64,000 nt of DNA from Monodelphis domestica (GCF_027887165.1 NC_077232.1:13913255-13977254), one strand, 5' to 3'; positions 1-12,155 are shown, counted from the first letter of the stretch. Notes: generated from the letters alone by a model not told the origin. Numbers and translations are program-made.

Positions 1-446
1 TAGTGAATGATTTTTACTTGAATGGAAAATTGTTGATCACCACCTCTTACTGGGATTTCTCTATAGATGTTACTAAAGAAATGAATCATTTTCATGGTAC
101 ACTAATAATTTCTCAAATCAAAAGGGAAATTCCTGGTTTCACAGATTTCTTAAGAAGTGTGAAACCCACTGTAAACACTGAGGATATTTTCCTAAAGAGT
201 TTCTGGGAGATAACCTATTATTGTAGACTTTCAAAAAAGGGTACTGTAGAACTCCTGCATTATGTTTGCCCTGAAATGGATTTAGTTGAAGGTGTATATT
301 CTAGTGACTTCGAAAAGACCATAATGGACCTGAGTTATAATATCTACAATGGAATCTATTTATTGGCTCATGCTTTCCACCAACTGCTTGAAAGTGACCC
401 AAAAGCAACATCAGAATTTGGAAAAAATCCAGTTCTTTCTTGGAAG
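1..446 (+). CDS. V2R gene A, large extracellular exon (3' part)
   Basis: This is the end of the big exon that encodes most of the Venus-flytrap ligand-binding domain of a vomeronasal type-2 receptor (class C GPCR). The frame is open from base 3; base 3 is GTG, so this is an internal valine and not a start. Family landmarks visible in the translation are ITTSYWDF near residue 12, the EIPGF segment near residue 43, EDIFLKSFWE near residue 60, and SYNIYNGIYLLAHAFHQLL near residue 110. The exon ends with SWK at base 446, directly before a GTAATA donor, and the junction falls between codons. Upstream exons lie outside the window. No stop or frameshift is seen. V2Rs act at the vomeronasal neuron surface as peptide or protein pheromone receptors; the ligand cannot be inferred here. 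Confidence 0.93.
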
Positions 447-3424
447 GTAATATTTTTCATGAACCCTTAGATTTATCTCTTAGAGAACCCTTAAAGAACG
501 TACAATATAAGAGGAAATATCTGGGTCTAGAAAGATCACCTAGCCTTGTAATGAGCATATTGAAAATACCTGAATGCAGCATCATTGCTATGAACTGAAA
601 TTATATTCAATCAGTCATCACAGGATAAATAGGAAGTTCCAGAAACTCAATTCAATAATTATAAAGAGAAATGATACCAACGAGGAAGAAAAGCAGAACT
701 TGCTTGTACACATTAATGATGAGGCATATACATTTAGTCAACAATATAAATATAAATTTTTAAAATAAATGAATAATTAAATATATATAGTTGACATGGA
801 AAAAATCAGAACTAATAAATAGTCAGAAGAAAAACACTCTTTAATCAAAGAACAGGGGTTCAGGTTAATAGTAGGCCTCCACACAGAGCTGCGCTAATGT
901 ACAGAGTATGAGGATTGAACTCTGGATGCTCTGCACGCTGATCCCTGGGAGAACCAACCAAGCTAGATTGACAACTCCAAGGAACAAAAGAATTTGGGGA
1001 ACCTATATACCATTTGAGAAACAGAGGGCCTGGGAAATATAATTGATTGACGTTACAATTGTTTTGTTATAATTAAAATGATCAATATATCATTATACCC
1101 AGAGATATGTATTTTATAAAGTTTATTAGGAATGGTAGACACCCATTCCTAAGTATCCTGGCTTAGAGCCTAGCTAGCCTGCATGTATCTTCTTCATTCC
1201 CCTCACCTTCCGCTCTGTCCCTTCTCCTTATCTTTCTCCCATGGTCTTCTAGTCAGTCTCCACCGGTTTTTCTCCAAACCTTAACTTTTATTGACATGCA
1301 GAACATACACTGAGGCAAACCTGGCTCAACTGGGGTATGTCAGGAATATTTGACAGACAGGAAAAGTTACTTAGGAAGGAGGAGGGGATAAGCTGCTTTG
1401 ACACAGTTACAAGGAAATGGGAGTGTTCAAATTATGCTGACAGAATGCAATTAAGCTTGGGAAAAGAATCACAACTAGAGTGTAGGGTCTAAGGGAATGG
1501 ACTGTTGACAATGGATAGTAAAGGATGGTCCCTGCCCAGATGTGGATCTTCCTGGGATCTCTGAAACACTGATGAAGACTACACAAGACAGACAGGGTAC
1601 TTAGCATTTGCTTAGTCCCATCTAACTAGAATTACCACCCACCTTAGGGTACATTATTCAGTCTGAAACTGCTAGCCTGAGATTCTCTTCAGGGTGGATT
1701 CTCACAGGAACCGGGAACCCGGACAAGCTTTGGGGACTCCAAGTTACAAGATAGTTCTAATACTTGGGTTTCATCAGATCTTATGAGGCTACAAATTGAG
1801 GGTTTCTAGATTTCATGTTGACACCCCACTTTTGGGGGAAAGGCTTGACTCTGCTGCCAAAGGAAATGGACAAATGGGTGATGCTATATAGGACTTGACT
1901 CTGTTTCTAATGGTGGAAAGCTCTGGGGTTCAGGTATAGACAACTTATATTTGGGGGCGCTCCCCAAATACCAACACATTGAAATTAGAGCCAGAAAGGC
2001 AATTCTATACAAAAATCTCAAAATCATTTTAAAAAGCATCATGACAATTTCAATTTCAAACCAACTTCAAAAAGTCAAATGTAAAAGTTTCAAAACTGAA
2101 ATTAATTCCCCAAATTCTCAAGATTAAAAATGCTTCATAGTTTCCTTAAATTTAAAAACTCTCACACACCCCCTTTGGGGAAGTTAGGATGCTGGGGCTT
2201 TAAAAATGGTGTTCATTCACCTTTAACTACGTAAATAGCTTGGACTTTTTTACTTCTATTAACTATTACTTTGTATGAAAAAATGATGTGGCAACTGAGT
2301 CAGAAAATGACAAAAGTCTGTAGATAAAATCTATTGTGAAAATAATTCTCCTGATTTGACTGAGGGTACACATGTCAATTTCCTGAGTATCTATCTATTT
2401 ATTGGCAATAAGGGCTCTTTTACCATTGGACTTAGGTCTAGTCTATGATCACCTGTAGACTTCATTAGTATTCATAGGCACAAAGGCATTTTCTAATCTC
2501 ATTGTTTCCTTCCTTGAAGCTCCAAAATATAAAAACTTTCCTGGTACTGGGGAGCAATTCAGTGTTCTATGGGAACCTTTTTTGTTAAAAATGCTGTTTA
2601 GAATTCATTAATTATACGTATTGCTTCCTCCCCTCCTCCCATTTTGGCACTGATGTTTTGCCAAGTTTTCTTTATGACCTAAATTCTTCCTCCTTTTAAG
2701 AAAAGGAACCTCTTTGAACTTGCTTACTTATTCACAATGGCTAAAAATTTCTATCTGCCTTCGCAATTCCCATAGTCTAGGTCTTGATTTCTTGACGCAT
2801 TTTTCGTCACACGATTACAGAAAATTACCTATAACAGGAGAAAATTGGGAAGTAACTTAAAATGAGGAAGCGAAGCTCCAGTGATGTGGAATATTAATGC
2901 CAAGTGTAAGTTGACAGTCACCTGGAGAACTTGACAAACCTAACTGAGCCATTCTCAGGCCTTCCATGCTCCTTGTGACTGCATCAATAACCAGTTCTCC
3001 TGCATAGCATTTCTTTGCCCAATTATCTTCCCAACAGTTTCCCCCTAGATGGACATTCTCTGACCATGCTCAGGGTACAAAGTAAATGATCTTCTGTCAT
3101 TAACTATTGTTCTAGGCTCCGTCATTCCTTTCCTAACTTCTTCTGACACTACCTTGACACAAACTAGCCCTCTGGAATCTCTGCTGCAGATTCTCAGACT
3201 AATATATTTTATTTTCAAGCCTCTTAACCAGGTAAAATGCTCCTATTTGAAACTTTCCTACCTCAGCTTAATTTGGGGAATAAAACTCTCTTCTTTCTAG
3301 GTTTCTACCTTAAAGGGACGTTGCTCCGGGTAAGTATAATGCTCAGGGGAAATAAAATAGCCAAGTTTTTTTTATGCTACAGAAAAGTGAAAGGCAAAAT
3401 GAAGACAATTAAGAAAGGCAATAC
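447..3424 (+). other. Intron A1, 5' portion, no gene recognised
   Basis: This is the start of an 11.1-kb intron separating gene A exons at 446 and 11543. It is AT-rich, and I see no exon-like stretch with splice sites and no clear full-length transposon. Bases about 1100-2000 are somewhat GC-richer and could be an old retroelement remnant, but I could not name it. The short open frames here have no family resemblance. Confidence 0.5.
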
Positions 3425-3535
3425 TAGGGGGTAGCTGGGTTGCTCAGTGGATATAGAGGCAGACCTAGAGATGGGAGGTCCTAGGTCCAAATATGACCTC
3501 AGATGGCCTGGGCAAAGTCCACCCTTGCCTGTGAC
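3425..3535 (+). repeat. Truncated tRNA-derived marsupial SINE
   Basis: The stretch begins with GGGGGTAGCTGGGTTGCTCA and continues through a motif equivalent to GAGATGGGAGGTCCTAGGT. The same SINE occurs in reverse orientation at 29417-29623 and 59920-60124. The 3' half is missing or diverged, so this copy is older or truncated. Confidence 0.75.
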
Positions 3536-4219
3536 TCCAGGGTATACTGAGGGGTGGTGAACAACCACTCAACAAAAATAACAAAGGGAAAACAGCTTAA
3601 TCATTACAGCCATGGGATTGCTTTGCATCTCAAAGCTGCTCCACTATCCCCATGCCTGATGGTTTTTTTATACCCATTTTCTTGGCATGCAGATACACAA
3701 AATCAAAGAGAGATAATTGGAAAAGTGATACATTACTTTTAACAAATCACTTAATTAACATTCTATATTCTTATATTGTGATTACAGGCAGAATAAAGGT
3801 TGCACACAAGATAAATGATTTTGTCACAGGTGGCTTAATTTTCTCATTACCCTGTGAGAAGTTTTGAGCTTATAAACAATCAAGGAAAATTACATATTTC
3901 TTTTAAATTATTCCATTACCAGATAGATATTTACATTCTGGAATCTCTTTTGGTGGAAGGATCAGAGAGGTTTGAAGAGAAAACTTGTTGAAGGAAAATG
4001 CTGGTGACATCATTTGAAGTAACCATACATTTCTTACACTGCCTTTTCCTGGAGAGTCAGTAAGTTATGAGTTATGAGTTAATGTCTGTCAGAAGGCAAC
4101 CTGGAGAGGGATTTGGGCCCACTGTGAAACATAGAGGGGGCAAATAGGACAAGCCAAAATAAGTAAAATTAGGAACGGACTTGTGTGAGATATAAGCGAT
4201 TGTTGGACCTCCCAGAAAA

Positions 4220-4684
4220 TCAGAAATTGGTATAAACCTGAAAATCATTATTGCAAGCAGCAGGATGAAGGATGGGAGGCTCTGGGAAGTCTGCCCAGTG
4301 GGCAGTAGCTGAGATGGATGTTACCTGACAAGCTAGTACAGCAAGCATAGCTACGAAAAGTATATCTGGGGTTATTTCTTTGCCCTGCTGTGTTACTATA
4401 TTGCAGGACTGTTGTGAGAGAGCCTTGAGAGTTGAAACCATCAGATGGGTTTGGGTTGACAGCCAACACTGGCTGAGTGGGGATGTGAAGGGGTGATGGA
4501 GAGAGAGACATCGGACCGATTCCATCAGATTGTGCACAGGATCTGGAGGAGGCGGCGGAGTTGTAGAGGAAGATGAAGCAATACTGGGGAGGGGTACCAG
4601 GGCGGGGCCACAGCTGCCTCTGCTGGTGCCTGGATGTATGGATGGATGAGGCGGTCGGGGTCCGAATTCTGTGGGAAAATACAA
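4220..4684 (-). pseudogene. Betaretrovirus-like env start, truncated
   Basis: This minus-strand frame of about 154 residues follows integrase. It has a proline/serine-rich leader, then a hydrophobic segment (ILFVAMLAVLACQV) that looks like a signal peptide, then a short surface-subunit start beginning near residue 127. It stops at 4220, and traces of continuing homology in other frames fade by about 4000. The transmembrane subunit is absent, so no envelope function is possible. The assignment rests on position and composition more than on strong motifs. Confidence 0.55.
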
Positions 4685-4920
4685 GGAAAACTTCGTCCTG
4701 ATGTTAGTAGTGGGTCAGGACCTTTCCAGACACGGGATGACACATCTTTCCATTTTACAAAGGGTTTACGGAAGGCGTAATCCAGGTTCCGGGGTCTTTC
4801 CATGGGTGAATGGTCATTGCTGTTAAGATTCACATGGTTCAGTACACACATAGCATGAGTTAAGATGTGAGGGGGGAGAGTGTGAGAAATCTCCATCCCG
4901 TAGTTTTTTGGTTTGTGCTT

Positions 4921-5214
4921 TTAGGGTCTGGTGGACTTGCTCAATAATCGCCCCTGAGGGCTGCAGGGGGTGCCCGAGCTATGGGAGATTAGAAAGGAGC
5001 CACCGAGTTTTGCAAAGGCATTAGAAGTATGTGCTGGTCCACTGTCTGTGTTTAGTGCTTTTGGCATTCCTATATAAGAGAAACTTGCAAACAGGGGTTG
5101 TGAGACATCTTTGAAGGCCTCCCCTGTATGTGCTGTGGCCACGATCACCGGGGAGAAAGTATCCATGGAGACATGGACATAAGAGAGGCGGCCGAAAGAG
5201 GGGACGTGCGTCAC
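4921..5214 (-). pseudogene. Retroviral integrase core fragment
   Basis: The frame contains YVHVSMDTFSPVIVATAHTG, which is the first catalytic Asp strand of a betaretrovirus-type integrase. It then has ALNTDSGPAHTS, the second catalytic Asp region, and a diverged helix near the third acidic position. The open frame ends early, and the zinc-binding N-terminus lies in other frames. It belongs to the intron A1 provirus. Confidence 0.85.
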
Positions 5215-5600
5215 GGCTGTTTGCCAGAGGTGGTGAGGCCTGAGGTTAACCCATTGGGCAGGGGATGGGAGTGGGAGGGGCAGTGTGGCCAGTTACTGAC
5301 AATGGTTCTAGCAGCTTCTCAGGTGACAAGATGTTGCTGTCCAAGTGAGGGGCCATTTTGGTGGTGAATTTCGTGGCTTTCCTCAGCATTCTGGACTGCC
5401 GTGAGGAACACCCGGGTTATGCTGTCTGCGAGCTGATTCCCTTCATGGATTGGGCCTGGCAATGAGGAAGGGCCCTGACATGACCGATTTGGAACAGAGT
5501 GTTGCGGGCCTGAGTGCGGTTTTGGAGTTCTAGTGGGAGGAGACAATGGAACTTTCAGAGGAGGGCAGGCTGGCAGTTTCAATATGAGGAAAAAGTTTGA

Positions 5601-5942
5601 CTACTTATTGGGAATTAGAGAACAGATTGACGGGCACATTAACCAGTTTTGAAAGGCATAAACGTCTGCGAGAATTTCTGTACGCTGTGCCGAACATTCT
5701 CCTGTTTCTTGTATAAATGGCTTGTTATTGATCACTGTTCCTGCTTTCCCATTCCAGGAACCATCTGTAACAACCATGATGGCGGGCGGGGGTGGGGGAG
5801 GGGGAGAAGGTTTGGGGAACACCAGGAGGGAAACATGACTGCCTGTGTCTTTAAGAACTGCAGCAAAGGACTTTGAGGAAGGTGGTAGAGGACTTCTCCA
5901 GAGTAGTTTGCCAAAGTGATTTGCCAGTTGCTCCATTGACAA
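5601..5942 (-). pseudogene. Retroviral RNase H fragment
   Basis: The frame includes VVTDGSWNGKAG, the first catalytic Asp region of retroviral RNase H, followed by AQRTEILADVYAF, which carries the expected helix with Glu. A proline-rich low-complexity stretch (PSPPPPPPPA) precedes it and looks like sequence decay or expansion in a G-rich tract at about 5780-5805. Its position between RT and integrase is correct for pol. Confidence 0.75.
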
Positions 5943-6514
5943 TACAGATGGTCAACTTGCACAGCATTTAGAGGGGTGATAATGAAAGGGGGGTCCATGA
6001 CAAAGAGTTCCCTGCTTTGCCTATGACCTTCCAGGATCAATTCTGTGATGAACATGACAATCAATGAGGAGATACCTTCCCAGTAGAGTGAGGCAGTTGT
6101 AGCCATTCAAGCTGCACATCTTGCCACAGGCACCCACTTGGATTGTACTTGGTGGGGAATATTATAAGAGGCCAAGGCTGAGAAGAGTCTAAGTGGGACA
6201 ATTCCTGATGGCTAATTGCTCGATTTACTAGAGTCAAGGCCCTGCTCCCTCCCTCTGTAAGATTTCGGGGTGAGGTAGGGGAAGGGTCTCCTCTTAGGAC
6301 TTCAAATAGAGGCTGAAGCTCTGCAGTGATGATTTTTAAGAATGGGCGAAACCAATTGATATCCCCTAACAGTGCTGAAAGTCATTTAGTGTGCTGAGAT
6401 GATCCACTCTCAGGTGTAAGTTTTGATGAGAGATCAGATTTCAGTCCCAATGGTCTGTCCTAAGTACCCGATAGGGAGTTCAGTCTGGATTTGATCAGGT
6501 GCCATTTTTAACCC

Positions 6515-7010
6515 TTATTCTGCCAGAGCCTGAACAGTGCTGGACATAATCTCCTGCAATTTGGCAGGGTCAGGGTGGGCCAGCAGGATGTCATCCATGT
6601 AGTGTATTATGTATGCATGTGGGAATTGTATTCTTATATGATTTAGGGCAAGATCAACAAATTTCTGACAATGGGTGGGGCTTGTCTTGCTCCCCTGGGG
6701 CAGACTTTTCCAGTGGAAGCTTTGATATGGTCTTTTCAAATTTACTGAGGGCTCCCTAAAGGTGAACCAGACTCTATCTTGGGGTAAACAAAGGGATGGT
6801 AAAGAAACAACCTTGTAGATCAATTGCTATGATGTCATACTCCTTGGGAATGGCTACTGGGGAGGGAGGTCCTGGTTGGAGGCTCCCCATAGCTTCCACA
6901 ATATTATTGATTGCTCTTAAATCTTGTAAGAGCCTGCACTTGCCTGACTTTTTCTTGATGACAAATACAGGGGTGTTCCATGGGCTGTTACTTGGCTTTA
7001 TGTGTCCCAA
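6515..7010 (-). pseudogene. Retroviral reverse transcriptase fragments (class II-like)
   Basis: Two overlapping open frames (7010-6774 and 6823-6515) together cover the fingers and palm of reverse transcriptase. The first has [19 protein letters not shown] and [10 protein letters not shown], the template-grip region typical of betaretroviral and ERVK RT. The second has LPQGSKTSPT and the polymerase catalytic motif YMDDIL. A frameshift near 6780-6820 separates them. It is part of the minus-strand provirus in intron A1. Confidence 0.88.
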
Positions 7011-7229
7011 ACGTAATTGCTCTTGTACTAGTTCTTGTTAAAGCATGTAATTTCTCATCTGTTAGGGGCCATTCCTCTATCCAGATTGGTTTATCGGACT
7101 TCCTGGTGATTGCATCAGCTGTTATCTCAGCAATGGCCGCTCTGGAAAATCCAGGGGTTCATTATTGGGGGGCGCTTGGGCATCTTCGTCTGGTGTGACT
7201 AAAGAGACCTTCATTTGTGATAGTATGTC

Positions 7230-7455
7230 TCATCCCCATATAGTGACAGGGAGAGAAGGGACCACGTGTGGATAGAACTGTCCTGACAGGTTCCCATCTG
7301 ACCATGTTGGAATCTGAGAACTCTGAACTGCCTTAGTGTTCTTTCCAATACCTATGAGGGTAGACGGGCTGATTTTGCTGGGCCACGTTGGTGGCCAGTG
7401 TTTCCCTGCTATACAACTAGTGTCTGCACCCATATCCAGGAATCCTTCTATATTC
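7230..7455 (-). pseudogene. Retroviral protease fragment
   Basis: The frame contains DMGADTSCIAG, matching the aspartic protease active-site pattern D-x-GAD-x-S/T, near residue 20 of the open frame. The N-terminal part is cut off by an L1 tail at about 7455. The fragment precedes the RT piece in the same orientation, as in a pro-pol arrangement. It is non-functional because gag and the domain start are gone. Confidence 0.75.
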
Positions 7456-8480
7456 TTTTTTTTAAAATAATATTTAATTTGATCATTTCCAAGCATTATT
7501 CATTAAAGACAAAGATCATTTTCTTTTCCTCCCCCCCCCATAGTCAATGAGTGATTCCACTGGGTGTCACATGTGTTCTTGATTCGAACCCATTTCCATG
7601 TTGTTAATATTTGCATTAGACTTTCTTTTAGAGTCTCTCCTCTGTCAAGTCCCCTTAACCACTGTACACAGGCAGTTGCTTTTCCCGGGTGATTCTACTC
7701 CCACAGTTTGTCCTCTGTTTGTGGATAGTGTTTTTCCTCCTAGATCCCTGTAGATTGTTCAGGGACATTACACCGCCACTAATGGAGAAGTCCATTACAT
7801 TTGATTATACCACAGTGTATTAGTCTCTGTGTACAATGTTCTCCTGGTTCTGCTCCTCTCGCTCTGCATCACTTCCTGGAGGTTTTTCCAGTCTCCATGG
7901 AATTCCTCCACTTTATTAATCCTTTGAGCACAATAGTATTCCATCACCAACATATACCACAATTTGTTCAGCCATTCCCCAATTGATGGGCATCCCCTCA
8001 TTTTCCTGTTTTTGGCCACCACAAAGAGTGCAGCTATGAATATTTTTGTACAAGTCTTTGTGTCCATTATCTCTTTGGGGTACAGACCCAGCAGTGCTAT
8101 GGCTGGATCAAAGGGTAGACATTCTTTTGTCGCCCTTTGGGCATAGTTCCAAGTTGCCCTCCAGAATGGTTGGATCAGTTCACAACTTCACCAGCAATGA
8201 ATTAATGCCCCTATCCCCTCCAGCATTCATTACTTTCCTTTGCTATCATGCTAGCCAGTCTGCTTGGTGTGAGGTGATACCTCAGAGAGATTTGCATCTC
8301 TCTGATTATAAGAGATTTCGAACACTTCTTCATGTGCTTATTAATAGTTTTGATTTCTTTATCTGAGAACTGCCTATTCATGTCCCTTGCCATTTATCAA
8401 ATGGAAAATGGCTTGATTTTTTGTACAATGATTTAGCTCTTTATAAATTTGAGTTGATGTTATAAAGGCTCTCCAGGCAT
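7456..8480 (-). mobile_element. L1 3' end (ORF2 C-terminus and 3' UTR), 5' truncated
   Basis: This minus-strand L1 piece starts at low coordinate with its T-rich tail and a C-run (the L1 3' UTR read in reverse). It continues into the ORF2 C-terminal region, where [17 protein letters not shown] and the cysteine-region residues NECWRG can be read. Frames are disrupted. The high-coordinate end is replaced by the RTE-like relic at about 8481. The same L1 segment appears at 37091-37961 and 38651-39713. Confidence 0.9.
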
Positions 8481-9645
8481 TCCCCATAGTGCTGACCAGC
8501 ATATGGGAAGAGGAAGACATGCCCCCAGAACTCATCGTAGACCTATACAAGAACAAAGGCTCACGAGCAGCCTGTGACAACTACAGAGGCATCTCACTAC
8601 TCTCCACTGACGGAAAGATCCTCGCCCGTGTTATACTCAACAGACTCCTGTCATCTATTTCAGAACAGAACCTGCCTGAATCACAATGTGGTTTCCGACC
8701 AGATCGCAGCACCATCGACATGGTCTTCATGGTGAGGCAAATGCAGGAAAAATGCCTTGAGCAGAACCTGAGTCTCTACATTGTCTTCATAGACCTGACA
8801 AAGGCGTTCGACACAGTGAACAGGGACGCATTGTGGGTGATCCTTAGTAAGCTCGGTTGCCCAGCAAAATTTATCAAACTGATCCAGCTCTTTCATGTCG
8901 ACATGACAGGGGAAGTCCTATCTGGTGGAGAGACTTCAGATAGCTTCAACATCTCCAATGGCATGAAACAAGGCTTTGTCCTTGCTCCAGTACTATTCAA
9001 GCTATTTTTCACCCAAGTATTACGACATGCTGTGATGGATCTAGACCTGGGTGTCTACATCAAATACCGACTGGATGGCTCACTATTTGACCTTTGCCAC
9101 CTGACTGCAAAAACAAAGACAACAGAGAGTTATCCTGGAAGCTCTCTTTGCAGATGACTGTGCTCTCATGGCCCACCAAGAAAATCATCTCCAAACCATT
9201 GTGGACAGGTTCTCCACCGCAACAAAACTGTTTGGCCTGAAATCAGCCTCAGCAAAACAGAGGTGCTGTTCCAACCTGCACCAGGGAGGCCAACGAACCA
9301 GCCCTACAATCAACGGCATGCAGCTTTCTAACATCAACACTTTCAAGTACCTGGACAGCACCATCGCCAACGATGGGTCCCTAGACCACGAGATCAATGC
9401 CAGGATCCAAAAAGCCAGCCAGGCACTTGGGCGGCTGCACTGCAAAGTCCTCCAACACAGCGGTGTAAGCACTGCGATGAAGCCCAAAGTGTACAACGCA
9501 GTGGTCCTCAGCTCGCTAGTCTACGGTTGTGAGACATGGACACTGTACCGGAAGCACATGAAACAGCTGGAGCAATTGCACCAATGCTCCCTCCAGTCAA
9601 TCATGAGGATCCGATGGCAGGACTGAATCACTGAGGCATACTGAA
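8481..9645 (+). mobile_element. RTE-like non-LTR retrotransposon relic (reverse transcriptase)
   Basis: The open frame 8489-9157 starts at GTG and is internal to a larger ORF. It encodes RT motifs in order: YKNKGSRAACDNYRGISLLS, CGFRPDRSTIDMV, FIDLTKAFDTVNRD (catalytic Asp motif A) and a motif B-like NGMKQGFVLAPVLF. A frameshift near 9125-9140 moves the rest into another frame, where LFADDCALMAH (the FADD catalytic motif) and the C-terminal KYLDSTIANDGSL and YGCETWTLYRKH segments lie (9168-9626). At least one more frame break occurs near 9245. The endonuclease and both ends are missing. The piece is visibly GC-richer than its surroundings. RTE clade is my best guess from motif style; other non-LTR clades are possible. 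Confidence 0.8.
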
Positions 9646-10985
9646 GCTTGATGTACTTGTACTTATTGCTTGGGCCTCCATGACTGATTTGTGTGCTGGC
9701 TTCATGAGAATAGGCTTCTGTATGTTCCAAACTGTTTTCCAGAATGATGGAAGAAGTTCACTACTCTGCCAATAACCAATTAGTATATTTATTTTTATCT
9801 CATCACCTTGAAGTTTTATAATTTCTGATAAGCCCAAAGTTGTACCTCCCAATTGTTTCCAAATTCATTTTTTCTAATTTATACTAAGATCATTTTTTCC
9901 CAAATTACTGTTTTAGTTTCCATTCCTTCTTCTGAAAATGGTCATTTTATGTCTTTTGACCGTCTATCATCTGGAAAATGTTTTTTTATCTTAACAAGTT
10001 TAGTTCTGTTCTAGATGTAGTATATATTTCAGAAATGAAGCCTTTACCAGAAGACCTTGCTGCCAGATATTCTGATATTACTTTCTTGTCTTTGGTATCT
10101 TTGGCATGAAATAATTTCCTGGATTCTCTCTTTTAATTAGGGCCCCCTTTGCTTTTATTTTATCAGAGATCTTGATTGATACCTTTGAATTTTTAACCTC
10201 CTAAAATAGTATACATTCTACTCCAAACCATATTTTAATTTTAGGTCTTTCTGTTTCAACTATTTTTCCTTGTACATCACATATGGTTAGATATTCATTT
10301 CTTACCTATTCTTCTCTGTCTCTGTGACATGGGTGAGCCCAATTCATTCAGATTCATATTTATGATTACTGCCAATACTCATTTCTCTCCATTCTATTTT
10401 CTAGTTAATCTTTCATATTCTTTTTGTCTATCCTCTCCTTAAATGTCTGTTTTCTATTTATTTGTTCTGTATTTTTCTTTCTTTTATTCCCTTTCCTAAA
10501 ACTTGTCAATTGGGTTAGATAACTATCCGTACCCTATTGAATGTGTATATGTATTCTTCCCTTGTCAAACCAATTCTGGTGAGAGTGAGGTTCAACAATT
10601 GCCTATCCATCTACATTTTCTTCTACAGTGCAAAAGTTCTTTCTTAAGTGCCTCTTTTATATGTTAAATTCTCCCTTCATGCTCTTGCTTCTGTCAAAAT
10701 TATTTTCTGCATTTACTTAAAACCATTGCTTCTCAAATCTTCCTCCATTTGTGTTATTGCTTAATTTCCTTATAATTGATCACAATGAAGCAACTCCTTC
10801 CCTTTTTTCTCCATTGGAATCATTGTCTTTTATGTTGTTTCATTAATTTTTATAGAATTTTTAAAATTTTGAATCATTTCCATTCCCTTTTTCTTCTTTA
10901 CTTTGAATTTCATAAGTATGAATGTCAAATTGACTTTTAATTTTAAATCCACATTATCATCTTCTCTACAGAATTTGGACAGACA
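9646..10985 (-). mobile_element. Old, decayed L1 fragments
   Basis: T-rich sequence whose reverse strand resembles marsupial L1 ORF2. The segment about 9720-9800 parallels the L1 stretch at 8155-8230, and the segment about 10325-10375 parallels the ORF2 start region also present at 26783-26825. Spacing is much shorter than in an intact ORF2, so large internal deletions are likely. No reading frame survives. Confidence 0.55.
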
Positions 10986-11542
10986 TTTTTTTAATTAAAG
11001 AGACCTTTTGCAAGTTGGAATATATTTCCTAGAAAACTTTGTATCAATTCACATTTCTTAAGCCCTTACTCTATGCTAGAAAGTATCATAAATTCTGTGG
11101 ATATGAGGAAAAGCAAAAGAATATTCTAGTTTTCAAAGCACTGACTATGCAGAAGGGAGGAAATAGTAGGCTTCTGTTTCCATTTATAGAAAATTTTAAG
11201 TTGTCTGTCAATATGGATTTTACCAAAGAACTTGGAGTATCAGACATAAGAGACATCTGAAAGAAATTCCTGATTTGGTGGAGGGAAGATAAAGTTATGA
11301 TTAGGTGTCCATTACCTAGTGTTTATGTAAATTTAGTGGCCCAATTACTCTTCTGTAGTTGATTTTTTGCTAGGAAAGGGAGAAATGGAATGCAGAATGC
11401 TAGGAAGATCTCTAAGAAAAGAGAGAATGAGGGCTTTTGTAAGATCCAAATGCATAGCCCATTATATGCTAATTATGAAGCTTTAGTATATGGGAATAAC
11501 TCCTTTCCCCAAGGAGTAACCAATTTTTGTCCTTGCCTTCAG

Positions 11543-11761
11543 CTCCACCACTTCCTGAGGTGTGTCAACCCTGACCTTGATGACAAGGATGAATTATGTG
11601 GGTATGCTGCCAGGATGGCTGATGAGAGATATGATATACTGAACTTTAAAATTTTCCCTGATTATATAGCCAAACAGGTGAAAGTTGGAGAAGTAATTCA
11701 TCATGGAAAAGAATTAAATATTCATGAAGAGGATGTAGATTGGCCAGAAGATTTTGGTCAG
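11543..11761 (+). CDS. V2R gene A, exon 4-equivalent (219 bp)
   Basis: Acceptor TTGCCTTCAG ends at 11542 and donor GTAAGG starts at 11762. The exon is 219 bp (73 codons) in phase 0 at both ends, matching the phase-0 end of the previous exon. It encodes the end of the ligand-binding domain: LHHFLR at the start, RYDILNFKIF near residue 29, VKVGEVIHHGKELNI near residue 46, and a final Q. The middle part is unusual: where V2Rs normally carry a glycine/aspartate-rich strand and turn, this one has CVNPDLDDKDELC with two cysteines. No stops are present. Membership of gene A follows from order, phase and strand. Confidence 0.9.
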
Positions 11762-12155
11762 GTAAGGGGAAGGTAAATAAGATAATCTGCATAAATGAGC
11801 CTTTTGGAGGCCTATCCACTGTTGTCTTTTCAGTGGCTCCAGAAAATGACTGGGACAAGGCTGAAGCATTTTCTTACTCTTCCATATTGCTCTGAGCAGG
11901 ATAGAATCTAGATTTCTCTAATTTCCTTTTCTTGATATTTATTTTAAAAATATTTCCAACTAAATTACATAATGATTTGAATTCTCCATATGATGAAAAT
12001 TTTGAAATTCTCCAGGTCCAATGGACAAATTTGAATAATAATAGGATGGAGAATGGAAACAAATTTTTTTTCCTTCATGGGCCCCTGTGGCTCCAAAGGC
12101 TCCTAATATCTGGCATTCTGCAACTACAGAAATATTAAATCCTGAATTTGTGTTG

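Larger units (their letters stand above)
3998..7455 (-). mobile_element. Defective betaretrovirus-like provirus (PR-RT-RNaseH-IN-env start)
   Basis: Minus-strand fragments occur in normal retroviral order from high to low coordinate: protease (about 7496-7230), reverse transcriptase (7010-6515), RNase H (5942-5601), integrase core (5214-4921) and the start of env (4684-4220). The RT resembles class II (betaretrovirus/ERVK-type) enzymes. The frames are broken by several frameshifts and stops, so it cannot make a working polyprotein. No LTRs were found: the upstream side is cut by an L1 3' end near 7455, and the downstream side fades out near 4000 inside env. It lies antisense to V2R gene A within intron A1. 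Confidence 0.85.
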
